Shown here in pieces: positions 1 to 7,666 of a stretch of 48,378 bases of DNA. Every line of letters starts with the position of its first letter. Positions within the stretch are counted from its first letter, which is position 1. The position numbers and the translations under genes were made by a program. Location: positions 1 through 48,378 of the forward strand of contig CAJQQH010000097.1 in NCBI GenBank assembly GCA_905480405.1. Direction: 5' to 3'. The notes under the pieces are model-generated. The model ran no database searches, was not told the DNA's origin, and saw only the letters and a program-made list of their open reading frames with translations. The stretch comes from an uncultured Polaribacter sp. GTDB taxonomy: Bacteria > Bacteroidota > Bacteroidia > Flavobacteriales > Flavobacteriaceae.

Positions 1-1065
1 AGAAATTAATCTTTCTAAATCGGATATTTGTTTTAGTTGATACGTTACCGTTTGTGAAAACTCATCAGAATCTATAAAAAACTTTACCAATTCATGACGA
101 TTTTTAATCTCATCAATATTTTTTAAAGGAAGCGCCAACCAACGTTTTAACAATCTTCCGCCCATTGGCGAAATTGTTTTATCAATTACATTTAAAAGTG
201 TTACTGCGTTTATAGAATTCGGATTATACAATTCTAAATTTCTGACTGTAAATCTGTCCATCCAAACATAATTGTCTTCAGCAATTCTACCAATATGTTG
301 AATGTGTTTTAACTGATTATGTTGTGTTTCTGATAAATAATACAACACAGCACCGGCAGCAATAATTCCGTTTTTTAAATCCTGAATTCCAAAACCTTTT
401 AAGCTTTTTACTTCAAAATGATTGTGTAACGTTTCGTTTGCATATTCTTTTTGAAAAACCCAATCGTCTAAATAAAAAGTATAATATCTATTTTCAAAAA
501 GTTCTAAAAATTGTTGTTTGTGTTGTTTTTGAACCAAGACTTCACTCGGACTAAAATTTTGCAACAATTTATCTATGTATTCTGCATTTCCTTGTGCCAC
601 CAAATATTCACCAGTAGAAACATCTAAAAATGAAATTCCGAGTTGTTTTTTATCAAAATGAACCGCCGCTAAAAAGTTGTTTGTTTTGGTTTGTAAAACT
701 TCGTCGTTTAAAGAAACTCCAGGAGTCACTAATTCTGTAACACCACGTTTTACAATGGTTTTGGTCATTTTCGGGTCTTCTAACTGATCGCAAATGGCAA
801 CACGCATTCCTGCTTTTACCAACTTTGGTAAATAGGTATTTAAAGAATGATGTGGAAAACCAGCCAAAGCAGTTTCTGTTTCACTTCCTGCGCCACGTTT
901 TGTAAGTGTAATCCCTAAAACGCCTGCCGCTTTTTTAGCATCATCACCAAAGGTTTCGTAAAAATCTCCTACTCTAAAAAGTAACATTGCATCAGGATAT
1001 TTAGTCTTGATGGCATTGTATTGTTTCATTAAAGGAGTTACCTTTTTTACTTTTGGTTTTGCCAA
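1..1065 (-). CDS. mutS: DNA mismatch repair protein MutS, N-terminal part (cut by window edge)
   Basis: This is the first 355 codons of MutS, the ATPase that recognises mismatches and starts repair; the rest lies beyond base 1, so it is absent from the ORF track. The translation carries the mismatch-binding Phe-X-Glu site in VGDFYETFG, then the typical FPHHSLNTYLPKLV, QLEDPKMTKTIVKRGVTEL and PGVSLNDE blocks of domains I and II, and runs into the core domain (SPMGGRLLKRWLALPL). The chosen start is TTG at 1065 (LAKPKVKKVTPLMKQYN), because homologues have a short basic lead-in before the PLMKQY block; an in-frame ATG at 1029 would remove it. A -7 box close to consensus (TATCTTCG) lies at 1093-1100 on the minus strand. 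No frameshift was seen. Confidence 0.95.
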   Translation of the reverse strand, partial: MAKPKVKKVTPLMKQYNAIKTKYPDAMLLFRVGDFYETFGDDAKKAAGVLGITLTKRGAGSETETALAGFPHHSLNTYLPKLVKAGMRVAICDQLEDPKMTKTIVKRGVTELVTPGVSLNDEVLQTKTNNFLAAVHFDKKQLGISFLDVSTGEYLVAQGNAEYIDKLLQNFSPSEVLVQKQHKQQFLELFENRYYTFYLDDWVFQKEYANETLHNHFEVKSLKGFGIQDLKNGIIAAGAVLYYLSETQHNQLKHIQHIGRIAEDNYVWMDRFTVRNLELYNPNSINAVTLLNVIDKTISPMGGRLLKRWLALPLKNIDEIKNRHELVKFFIDSDEFSQTVTYQLKQISDLERLIS

Positions 1066-1106
1066 GTTTTTGGAAATTTTCAGTTAGTTTTGCGAAGATA
1101 AAAATT

Positions 1107-1136
1107 AGTAAGCAGTTATCAGTAGCAGTTTACAGT
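1107..1136. repeat. Dispersed CAGT-rich repeat, copy 1
   Basis: The mutS/methyltransferase intergenic region contains AGTAAGCAGT and CAGTTTACAGT. Both words recur at 9763-9809 in an unrelated gap. They look like a degenerate intergenic repeat of this genome. Its function is unknown. Confidence 0.5.
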
Positions 1137-1153
1137 GAACTTATTCACAAGAT

Positions 1154-1690
1154 ATGAGGAAATTAAAAAATAATGAGTTAGGTAGAATTTCGGTTGATGA
1201 ATTTAAAACCGTTAAAAAAACACCAATAATTGTAGTTTTAGACAACATTAGAAGTTTAAATAATATTGGTTCTGTTTTTAGAACTAGTGATGCTTTTTTG
1301 ATAGAAAAAATATACTTGTGTGGTATTTGTGCAACGCCACCAAATAAAGACATTCATAAAACTGCTTTGGGAGCAACAGAATCTGTAGATTGGGAATATG
1401 TAGAAGATACGCTTACGCTTATTCAAAAATTGAAAGATTCAAAGATTAAAGTCTTGTCTATAGAACAAGCAGAAAATAGCACAAAACTAGACACTTTTTA
1501 TCCGAAGAAAGGAGAAAAATATGCCATTGTTATGGGTAACGAAGTAAAAGGTGTGCAACAAGACGTTGTAAATGCGTCTGATTTGTGTATCGAAATTCCG
1601 CAATTAGGTACCAAACATTCTTTAAATATATCTGTAACTACAGGAGTTGTAATTTGGGATTTGTTTTCTAAAATGATGAAAAACAGTTGA
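1154..1690 (+). CDS. SpoU/TrmH-family RNA 2'-O-ribose methyltransferase
   Basis: This 178-residue protein is a SPOUT-fold methyltransferase that should transfer a methyl group from SAM to a ribose 2'-OH in tRNA or rRNA. The three SpoU motifs are all visible: NNIGSVFRTSDAF near residues 36-48 (motif 1), IVMGNEVKGV near 124-133 (motif 2) and IPQLGTKHSLNISVTTGVV near 147-165 (motif 3). It is the short form without an N-terminal substrate-binding domain, so the exact RNA target cannot be given. ATG start. It is divergent from mutS. The minus-strand ORF at 1141-1353 is its shadow. Confidence 0.9.
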   Translation: MRKLKNNELGRISVDEFKTVKKTPIIVVLDNIRSLNNIGSVFRTSDAFLIEKIYLCGICATPPNKDIHKTALGATESVDWEYVEDTLTLIQKLKDSKIKVLSIEQAENSTKLDTFYPKKGEKYAIVMGNEVKGVQQDVVNASDLCIEIPQLGTKHSLNISVTTGVVIWDLFSKMMKNS

Positions 1691-1742
1691 TTTTTAAACT
1701 TAAAAGAGTATTTTTAAACCATAATCTATAAAATTGAAGAAT

Positions 1743-1877
1743 ATGTTTAAAGAAAATTTAAGTTTAGATGAATTAACAATGAATTTATCTCCTGGAGATT
1801 CTGGAGCTACCGAAACTGGAGGAACTGGAGAGAGTGGAGGAGGAACAGCAGGAGGAGATGATCCTGAGAAAAAATAA
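1743..1877 (+). CDS. 44-residue Gly-rich acidic micropeptide (novel, function unknown)
   Basis: This small ORF is below the ORF-track cutoff. It starts with ATG and encodes MFKENLSLDELTMNLSPGDS followed by a Gly/Thr/Ser/Glu-rich tail ending GGDDPEKK. The N-terminal 15 residues look like an amphipathic leader; the tail is low-complexity and has no Cys. There is no signal peptide or membrane segment. A strong intrinsic terminator follows 23 nt after the stop, so it forms its own transcription unit between the methyltransferase and the TPR kinase. The leader-plus-GG layout resembles Bacteroidota ribosomal peptide precursors, but no modifying enzyme or peptide exporter is nearby. A signal peptide for the adjacent kinase is possible; this is inference. 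Confidence 0.6.
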   Translation: MFKENLSLDELTMNLSPGDSGATETGGTGESGGGTAGGDDPEKK

Positions 1878-1899
1878 ATTTTACCTTTACATTTATATG

Positions 1900-1927
1900 A
1901 AACCTTAATTTATTTAAGGTTTTTTTT
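1900..1927 (+). terminator. Intrinsic terminator after the micropeptide
   Basis: A perfect 9-bp stem (AAACCTTAA / TTAAGGTTT) with a 5-nt loop is followed directly by a T run. It separates the micropeptide transcript from the kinase gene 20 nt downstream. Confidence 0.85.
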
Positions 1928-1946
1928 AATTTTAAATATTATTCTG

Positions 1947-3914
1947 TTGAAAAAGTTTTCTTTTTTACTCTTTTTTAGCTTTTCTTTTTGCATTTTTTCA
2001 CAAGATAAAATTCAAGAAAAAAAAGACTCGTTGCTTACTTATATAGCAAAATTAAAGAGTAAAGAACTTACGCAAGAAAAAAAAGAGGCTTATGCATTAA
2101 AGTCTATCAACTTAGTAAAAGACTTAGATGATAGTTTAAAATATGAGGCAAATATTAAAATTGCTCTCATGTATTTTAGAGTGAGAAAATTAGATTCTTT
2201 TAAAAAATATAGTCTAATTTCTCAAAGAAAAATAAAAGCTACAAAAGATTTACAAAAGCTACAAAAGACACATTTTTATTTAGCAACCTATTACAAGTAC
2301 AAAGTAATACCAGATAGTGCTTATTATCATTACAACATTTCTAAAAACATTTTACTAGAACTTGGAGATACAATTACTGCTGGTAGAAGATTGTTAAATG
2401 TTTCTTCAATTCAAATGAATGAAAAAGATTTGTTAGGAGCAGAAATTACAGCTATAACTTCATTAAGATATGTTGATAAATCTAACTTAAATAGAATTAA
2501 GTCTGACTTATATAATAATTTAGGCCTTATTGCCAAAAAAAGAAATAATTACGATGAGGCTTTAAAATACTTTGAGAAGAGTTTTCAGTATATAAAAGAC
2601 TTAAAGGAAAATAATAAAATAATAAAATCTAAATTAAACTATTATAATAATAGTGCTTTAGTATATCAACTAAAGAAAGATTATAAAAAGTCTAATGTAT
2701 ATATAAAACAAGGGTTATTGTATGATAGTATTAAAGTTAAATTTACAAATAACTATGTTACTCTTCTTCAGAACTTAACATTAAATAACTACAAACTTCA
2801 TAACGAAAAGAACCTTCTAAATAATTATAATGAAATTTTAGAGATTAGTAAAAAAGAGCATTTTATTAAAACCATTTGTACTACAAATAATTTATTGGCT
2901 TTTTATTATAGAGAAAAGAAAGATATTAAAAAAGCTTTATTTTATGCAAATGAAGGGTTAACGTATTCTAAAAAAATAAACGAAAATGAAAGGACTTTAG
3001 ATGCTTTAAAGTTGCTGTCTGAATTAACGGAAGGAAATACTTCTAAGAATTTTTTATCAGCATATATTCAGTTAAATGACAGTATGTATATTAGAGAACG
3101 AGGTTTAAAAAACCAGTTTGCTAAAATTAGATATGAAACCGAAAAAACAGCACTTGAAAACAGTAATTTAAAAGTTACAAACGACAAGAATAAGCTTGAA
3201 CTAGAAAAAGAGAAACAACAAAAATTAATTGGTTGGCTCTTTGCAGGAGCAGGTTTACTTTTTATTGGTTTTGGGTATTTAGTAGTTACAAATAGAAAAA
3301 AGAAGCTTTTATACGATTCGCAATTAAAACAAATTGAAGCTCGTGAAAAAGAGCGTCAACAAATAGCTAAATCATTACATGATGAGGTTGCAGGAGACAT
3401 TAGAATACTTCATAAAAAACTGGTAAAAAATAACTTAATAGATGAATCTAACGCTTTAGAAACAGTAAAAGATAATGTTAGAACATTGTCACATCAATTA
3501 AGTAGTGTTTCATTTAGCGATGTTACTTTTAAAAATCAAATTATAAATTTAGTATCAGATTATTTTGATGCAGATTTTATAATTAGAATTAAAGATATAA
3601 ATGCTGTAAATTGGATTGATGTTAATAAATCTATTAAGAGAACGCTGTTTTTATCAATAAGAGAAAGTATTCAAAATATTGATAAATATGCTGAAGCTAA
3701 AAAAGTTTCAATCAGTTTTTTTAAAAGCAAAAAAGACATTCTCTTAACAATTGAAGATGATGGAATTGGCTTTGATATAATGAAAAGTAAAAAAGGAATT
3801 GGCTTAAAAAATATGAAAGAGAGAGTAGAAGAAATTAATGGTTGTTTCACTCTTAAGAGTGAGGTAAAAAAAGGAACAATAATTACAATTGAAATCCCTT
3901 CAAATGGAAAATAA
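1947..3914 (+). CDS. TPR-containing sensor histidine kinase (HisKA_3/NarX type)
   Basis: A 655-residue inner-membrane sensor kinase. The start is TTG; it is accepted because it gives a good signal peptide (KKFSFLLFFSFSFCIFSQD). Residues 30-400 are TPR-like repeats placed in the periplasm, for example LYNNLGLIAKKRNNYDEALKYFEKSFQY. A coiled coil leads into a membrane segment near 427-447 (LIGWLFAGAGLLFIGFGYLVV). A HisKA_3 dimerisation domain follows, with phospho-acceptor His478 in REKERQQIAKSLHDEVAG, then a HATPase_c domain with DDGIGFD near 603 and the G2 box KGIGLKNMKERV. The C-terminus overlaps the response regulator by 11 nt, so the two are translationally coupled. The periplasmic TPR domain may sense a peptide or protein; the ligand is unknown. 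Confidence 0.9.
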   Translation: MKKFSFLLFFSFSFCIFSQDKIQEKKDSLLTYIAKLKSKELTQEKKEAYALKSINLVKDLDDSLKYEANIKIALMYFRVRKLDSFKKYSLISQRKIKATKDLQKLQKTHFYLATYYKYKVIPDSAYYHYNISKNILLELGDTITAGRRLLNVSSIQMNEKDLLGAEITAITSLRYVDKSNLNRIKSDLYNNLGLIAKKRNNYDEALKYFEKSFQYIKDLKENNKIIKSKLNYYNNSALVYQLKKDYKKSNVYIKQGLLYDSIKVKFTNNYVTLLQNLTLNNYKLHNEKNLLNNYNEILEISKKEHFIKTICTTNNLLAFYYREKKDIKKALFYANEGLTYSKKINENERTLDALKLLSELTEGNTSKNFLSAYIQLNDSMYIRERGLKNQFAKIRYETEKTALENSNLKVTNDKNKLELEKEKQQKLIGWLFAGAGLLFIGFGYLVVTNRKKKLLYDSQLKQIEAREKERQQIAKSLHDEVAGDIRILHKKLVKNNLIDESNALETVKDNVRTLSHQLSSVSFSDVTFKNQIINLVSDYFDADFIIRIKDINAVNWIDVNKSIKRTLFLSIRESIQNIDKYAEAKKVSISFFKSKKDILLTIEDDGIGFDIMKSKKGIGLKNMKERVEEINGCFTLKSEVKKGTIITIEIPSNGK

Positions 3915-4581
3915 GTTAAGAATATTAGTAGCAGATGATCATCAATTAGTTATACAAGGAATTTTATGTTCTTTAAAAGAAGTTGGAGATTTTGATGTGG
4001 TAACCACAAATACTTGTGATGAAGCTTTTCAGTTGATAAAAAGCAACCAAAAAAGTAATCCTTTTCAGATTCTTTTTACAGATTTAAGTTTTGATAATAC
4101 TACAGAAGATTCTTTAATTGATGGTGGAGAAGAGCTTATAAAAGCAATTAAAAATAACGAGTTTAATATTAAAATTGCTGTAATAACAGGACATGCAGAA
4201 ACCAATAGAGTTTATAACGTTATTAGTAATTTAAATCCTGATGCATACCTATTAAAAAGTAAATGTGATGCTACAGAAATTGGTTTTGCTGTTAAAAAGA
4301 TGTTGCAAAACGAATTTTATTATACTCATGAGATTCATCAAAAAATAATGCGCAGAAACATCATTCAAATTCAAATGGATGATATTGCTATACAAATATT
4401 AAAAGAGCTGCCAAATCACGCTAAAATAAGTAATTTAGAAGGTGTAATTACTAAAGCTGATGGTTCATTAATTAAACTTAGGTCTATAGAAACTAAATTA
4501 GCAAACCTAAGAACAGATTTAAACGCAAATAACAATACAGATTTAGTATTAAAAGCTAAAGAACTAGGTATTATAGACTAG
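3904..4581 (+). CDS. Response regulator with divergent LuxR-like C-terminal domain
   Basis: The cognate regulator of the upstream kinase. The ORF track starts at a TTG inside the kinase (3889); I prefer ATG 3904, which gives MENKLRILVADDHQ (225 residues). The receiver domain has the acidic pair D11/D12, phospho-acceptor D60 (ILFTDLSF), T95 (VITGH) and K118 (YLLKSK). The output domain, about residues 155-225, ends like a GerE/LuxR helix-turn-helix (RSIETKLANLRTDLNANN, then a final helix ending LGIID). It lacks the usual TPRE opening and has an extra stretch (GVITKADGSLI) before the recognition helix. The putative operator repeats begin 9 nt after its stop codon, which suggests autoregulation or local targets. 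Confidence 0.88.
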   Translation: MENKLRILVADDHQLVIQGILCSLKEVGDFDVVTTNTCDEAFQLIKSNQKSNPFQILFTDLSFDNTTEDSLIDGGEELIKAIKNNEFNIKIAVITGHAETNRVYNVISNLNPDAYLLKSKCDATEIGFAVKKMLQNEFYYTHEIHQKIMRRNIIQIQMDDIAIQILKELPNHAKISNLEGVITKADGSLIKLRSIETKLANLRTDLNANNNTDLVLKAKELGIID

Positions 4582-4589
4582 AATTTTAG

Positions 4590-4658
4590 TTTTGCGGAAA
4601 ACCACATTTTATTTTTCGGGGTTTTACATTTTAATTTAAATGATCGTTATTATCTTAG
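4590..4658 (+). promoter_or_regulatory. Operator/promoter module, copy 1 (two CGG half-sites plus -7 box)
   Basis: TTTTGCGGAAAACCACATTTT (4590-4610) is repeated exactly at 4845-4865. Within the module a CGG at 4595 is followed 22 bp later by CGGGGTTTTACA at 4617, and a -7-like box TATCTTAG begins 34 bp after that at 4651. Copy 2 has the same two spacings. This arrangement fits an activator dimer bound on one helix face just upstream of a Bacteroidota promoter. The adjacent response regulator is the obvious candidate, by inference. Confidence 0.65.
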
Positions 4659-4663
4659 TAAGA

Positions 4664-4762
4664 CAATTATTGCGAGTTCAATAAATTAAATTACTACAAA
4701 AGAGTGTATTCCCCAGCTTTTAATTATTAAGCCTTTTTGAGAAATCAGAAAGGCTTTCTTAA
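4664..4762 (+). ncRNA. Candidate small RNA 1 (about 100 nt)
   Basis: From the start site predicted by module 1 to the terminator there is no ATG-initiated reading frame, and TTG/GTG frames stop within a few codons. The transcript would therefore be a non-coding RNA of about 100 nt. Its 3' end is a 12-bp stem with a GAAA loop. A CCCC-containing single-stranded stretch (GTATTCCCCAGC) could act as a seed. The start site is inferred, not observed. Confidence 0.45.
4729..4762 (+). terminator. Stem-loop with GAAA tetraloop ending small RNA 1
   Basis: AAGCCTTTTTGA pairs with TCAGAAAGGCTT (one G-U) around a GAAA loop. The following T tract is weak (TCTTAATT), so termination may be incomplete, or the hairpin may instead protect the RNA. 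Confidence 0.6.
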
Positions 4763-4844
4763 TTATTAAATTGTATATATAAAATTAAAATAAATACAAC
4801 TGTATATGTTTCTGATAATCAGTATTTTATTTTGAATTATTTTA

Positions 4845-4913
4845 TTTTGCGGAAAACCACATTTTTAACTACGGTTTTTCACACTCTTTAACTTAATTGC
4901 TACAATATATTTG
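4845..4913 (+). promoter_or_regulatory. Operator/promoter module, copy 2 (two CGG half-sites plus consensus -7 box)
   Basis: This module holds the second exact copy of the 21-nt repeat (4845-4865). CGG at 4850 and CGGTTTTTCACA at 4872 are 22 bp apart, and a perfect TAnnTTTG box (TATATTTG, 4906-4913) starts 34 bp after the second CGG. All three positions match copy 1. No TTG -33 element stands at the usual distance, as expected for an activator-dependent promoter. Confidence 0.7.
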
Positions 4914-4918
4914 TAGTA

Positions 4919-5030
4919 TTATTATTTGAAACCGATAGATTTTAGGGAATTATTGCTTAAAATAGTATAACTACTAGTGAAAAAAAGGAAAAAGAAAAAA
5001 ACTCTCTTATATTATAAGAGAGTTTTTTTT
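4919..5030 (+). ncRNA. Candidate small RNA 2 (about 110 nt)
   Basis: A predicted transcript from module 2 to the strong terminator at 4997-5030. It contains no ATG; the only frame is a 14-codon TTG frame near 4926, which is not convincing. It carries TTTTAGGGAATTATTG, whose GGGAAT could pair with ATTCCC of small RNA 1. It converges on mgtE. The start site is inferred. Confidence 0.45.
4997..5030. terminator. Bidirectional terminator between small RNA 2 and mgtE
   Basis: AACTCTCTTATA and TATAAGAGAGTT form a perfect 12-bp inverted repeat with a single central T. Both sides carry T runs in the appropriate direction. It can end the plus-strand small RNA and the minus-strand rsmA-mgtE transcript. 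Confidence 0.85.
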
Positions 5031-6378
5031 ATATACCTAAAATTAATTTTGCAATCATAAAGTAAATTAAGATTCCAAAAATATCATTTGATGTTGTAAT
5101 AAACGGACCTGTAGCAATTGCAGGATCTATACCTCTTTTGTTTAAAAACAAAGGAACAAAAGTACCAATTAAGCCAGCTATAATTATAACTACAACTAAA
5201 GATACCGAAATTGCCAAAGCAAGATTTATTTCTCCTTTATAAGCCCATACAAATAAGAATAAAAAGATAGCTAGAATTGCACCGTTAAGAGCTGCTAACA
5301 ACATTTCTTTAAAAAGCCTACTATTTATACTTCCTTTTACATCGTCATTTGCTAAACCTTGTACAATAATTGCAGAAGATTGTACACCAACATTTCCTGC
5401 CATTGCAGCAATTAAGGGTGTAAAAAAGAATAGTGTTGCGTATTTAGAAAAAACAGTATGAAAGCCTTCCATAATTATAAAAGCGCCAACACCACCAATT
5501 AAACCTAAGAAAAGCCAAGGCAATCTTGCTCGTGTAAGTTCTAAAATACTATCGTCTGAGTCTACATCTTGTACTAAACCAGCTGCCATTTGGTAATCTT
5601 TGTCGGCTTCTTCTTTTAATACATCTACAATATCATCAATAGTAATTCTACCTAATAAAACGTTATTATCATCTACAACAGGTATTGCTTCTAAATCGTA
5701 TTTAGCCATTATTTTAGCAACCTCTTCATCGTCTTCTTTTACATTTACAGCATCTACTTTTGCTTTAGAAATGTCTGCTATTTTTTGGTCGGATTTTGCA
5801 ATAATTAAATCTTTTAAAGAAAGTCTACCTACCAATTTATCATCTTTATCAACTACATAAATAGAGTGTACACGTGTAACATCTTTTGCTTGTCCTCTAA
5901 TTCTTCTCATGCATCCAGCAACCGTCCAAGTTTCATATACTTTTACAAGCTCTTTAGCCATTAAAGCACCTGCAGTGTCATCTTCATAAGAAAGCAACTC
6001 TTTTATATCTGCAGCAAGTTCATCATCATCTAAAGCATTAATTACACGTTCTTGTCTTTCATTAGAAAGCTCACCAATAATATCTGCTGCATCATCAGTA
6101 TCCATTTCTCCAACTTCTTCTGCAATTTCTTTAGCAGATAAGTTTTTAAGAATTTTTTCACGAATATCTTCGTCTAATTCAGTAAGAATTTCAGATGTTT
6201 TCTCGCTATCTAGTAATTTTATAATATAGATTGCATCATCAAAACTTAATTCTTCTAAAACTTCTGCAATATCTGCAAAGTGTACATCAGAAAATAAAGA
6301 AGAAATTTTTTTCTCTTCCTTACTATTAATAAGAGTTGTTAAGTTCTCTAAAAAAATATCTGTGATTTCAAATGGCAT
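5029..6378 (-). CDS. mgtE: Magnesium transporter MgtE
   Basis: A 449-residue Mg2+ channel/transporter of the inner membrane. The N-terminal MgtE_N superhelical domain (about 1-130) is rich in Asp/Glu ([18 protein letters not shown]), followed by paired CBS domains (about 133-255, with [19 protein letters not shown] and [18 protein letters not shown]) and a five-helix MgtE membrane domain that includes [15 protein letters not shown]. Length and domain order are standard; the cytosolic domain normally closes the pore when Mg2+ is high. The ATG overlaps the end of rsmA by 11 nt, so the two genes are coupled. I see no Mg2+ riboswitch upstream. Confidence 0.95.
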   Translation of the reverse strand: MPFEITDIFLENLTTLINSKEEKKISSLFSDVHFADIAEVLEELSFDDAIYIIKLLDSEKTSEILTELDEDIREKILKNLSAKEIAEEVGEMDTDDAADIIGELSNERQERVINALDDDELAADIKELLSYEDDTAGALMAKELVKVYETWTVAGCMRRIRGQAKDVTRVHSIYVVDKDDKLVGRLSLKDLIIAKSDQKIADISKAKVDAVNVKEDDEEVAKIMAKYDLEAIPVVDDNNVLLGRITIDDIVDVLKEEADKDYQMAAGLVQDVDSDDSILELTRARLPWLFLGLIGGVGAFIIMEGFHTVFSKYATLFFFTPLIAAMAGNVGVQSSAIIVQGLANDDVKGSINSRLFKEMLLAALNGAILAIFLFLFVWAYKGEINLALAISVSLVVVIIIAGLIGTFVPLFLNKRGIDPAIATGPFITTSNDIFGILIYFMIAKLILGI

Positions 6379-7171
6379 CTGTAGCTATTTTTTGGGTAAG
6401 TGTAATAAATTCGTTTACCGATAATTGCTCGGGTCTTCTAACAAATATAGGGTCTTCTTTTAAAGAATCCGAAAGATTAAAGGATTTTAAACTAGATCGT
6501 AGCATTTTTCTACGTTGATTAAATGCTGTTTTTACCACTCTAAAAAATAATTTTTCATCAACAGGTAAGGTATAATTTTCTTTTCGGGTTAATCTTATTA
6601 CACCAGAATCTACTTTTGGCGGCGGATTAAAAACCGTTGGAGGTACCGTAAACAAATATTCAACATCAAAAAAAGCTTGTGTTAAAACAGAAAGAATTCC
6701 GTAAACTTTAGACCCCTCTTTTTCTGCAATTCTTTTGGCAACTTCTTTTTGAAACATACCAGAAAATTCTGGCACAAAATCTCTGTATTCAATGGCTTTA
6801 AAAACAATTTGAGTAGAAATATTATATGGAAAATTACCAATAATAGCTACTTGTTCTTTATTAAAAACTGTTGGTAAATCTTTCTTTAAAAAATCGCCTT
6901 CAATAATTTCGAAATTTTCTTTAGAGGTGTCTAATTTTATATGTTCTAATGGAAACGTATCATGCAAATAAGCAACAGATTCGCGGTCTAATTCCATGAC
7001 CGTAACTTTTGGTTCTTTTTGTAGTAAATACTTAGTTAAAACACCCATTCCTGGACCAATTTCTAATACATTTTTATAATTAGTACCAATTAAAGCATCT
7101 GCAATGTTTTTGGCAATACTTTCATCTATCAAAAAATGTTGACCTAAATGTTTTTTTGCTCTTACAGACAT
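6368..7171 (-). CDS. rsmA: 16S rRNA (adenine1518-N6/adenine1519-N6)-dimethyltransferase RsmA (KsgA)
   Basis: A 267-residue SAM-dependent enzyme that dimethylates two adjacent adenines in the 3' hairpin of 16S rRNA during 30S maturation. It begins with [12 protein letters not shown]. The SAM-binding motif is [10 protein letters not shown], the acidic motif VMELDRE follows, and the catalytic NXPY motif is NFPYNIST (Phe in place of the common Leu, as in many Bacteroidota). The C-terminal domain has [14 protein letters not shown] and [15 protein letters not shown] start at 7171, first gene of the rsmA-mgtE unit, about 26 nt downstream of a consensus -7 box. Confidence 0.96.
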   Translation of the reverse strand: MSVRAKKHLGQHFLIDESIAKNIADALIGTNYKNVLEIGPGMGVLTKYLLQKEPKVTVMELDRESVAYLHDTFPLEHIKLDTSKENFEIIEGDFLKKDLPTVFNKEQVAIIGNFPYNISTQIVFKAIEYRDFVPEFSGMFQKEVAKRIAEKEGSKVYGILSVLTQAFFDVEYLFTVPPTVFNPPPKVDSGVIRLTRKENYTLPVDEKLFFRVVKTAFNQRRKMLRSSLKSFNLSDSLKEDPIFVRRPEQLSVNEFITLTQKIATDAI

Positions 7172-7196
7172 AATAATTAGCTTTAAACTACAAGAG

Positions 7197-7204
7197 CAAA
7201 AGTA
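7197..7204 (-). promoter_or_regulatory. -7 box of the rsmA-mgtE promoter
   Basis: TACTTTTG on the minus strand is a perfect TAnnTTTG, followed by C. It lies 25 nt upstream of the rsmA ATG. No convincing TTG -33 element is present. Confidence 0.6.
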
Positions 7205-7300
7205 CTCTAAATTTTTGCCATTTTTTAGTTAGTTTATAGGATTAATAAACTAACTAAATTTTAAAATTCTTGGTAGATTTTTTATGTTTTACCGTTCTTT

Positions 7301-7630
7301 TTAATTACTAACATTTGTTGGGTAAAACTCTTTTATTAACCTTAATTCGGTTCTAAAAGCTAGCATTTTATCACCAAATTTTTTTAGACTTTCTACTTGT
7401 AGTTTTTCTGCGTCTTCTTTATAATAGTCGTCTAACTCTTCTCTGGTTGTTGCGGTATATTGTACAGAGTATGTTTTACCACCCATTTCTTCATCTACCA
7501 AAACTTCTGTAAGTTTTGCAGAAATAAATTTACCAGTATTTAAAACATTCGGAATATGAGATTCCATCCATGTTAACCATTCTTTATGAACAGTTTCATC
7601 AATATTTATAGTTACGTTGTATATGTACAT
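7301..7630 (-). CDS. DUF4286 family protein
   Basis: A 109-residue cytoplasmic protein with no signal peptide. The opening MYIYNVTINIDETVHKEWL and the GKTYSVQYTATTREELDDY segment are characteristic of DUF4286, a ferredoxin-like-fold family common in Bacteroidota with no assigned activity. It lies 36 nt downstream of the TPR gene on the same strand and is probably co-transcribed with it; rsmA follows on the same strand after a 129-nt gap. ATG start at 7630. Confidence 0.85.
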   Translation of the reverse strand: MYIYNVTINIDETVHKEWLTWMESHIPNVLNTGKFISAKLTEVLVDEEMGGKTYSVQYTATTREELDDYYKEDAEKLQVESLKKFGDKMLAFRTELRLIKEFYPTNVSN

Positions 7631-7666
7631 AAAATTTGGGTAATTGTTTATTTGTGTATAAGTGTT

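Noticed and set aside
1743-1877. Lanthipeptide or other RiPP cluster around the Gly-rich peptide
   Set aside because: No modifying enzyme, radical SAM protein, ATP-grasp ligase or peptidase-ABC exporter is within the window; the peptide has no Cys.
4582-5028. A small peptide gene encoded by either candidate small RNA
   Set aside because: There is no ATG in either predicted transcript. The only frames start at TTG or GTG and end within about 14 codons.
7172-7300. Mg2+ riboswitch (M-box) for mgtE
   Set aside because: mgtE is translated from the rsmA transcript and overlaps its end; the rsmA leader is only about 20 nt.
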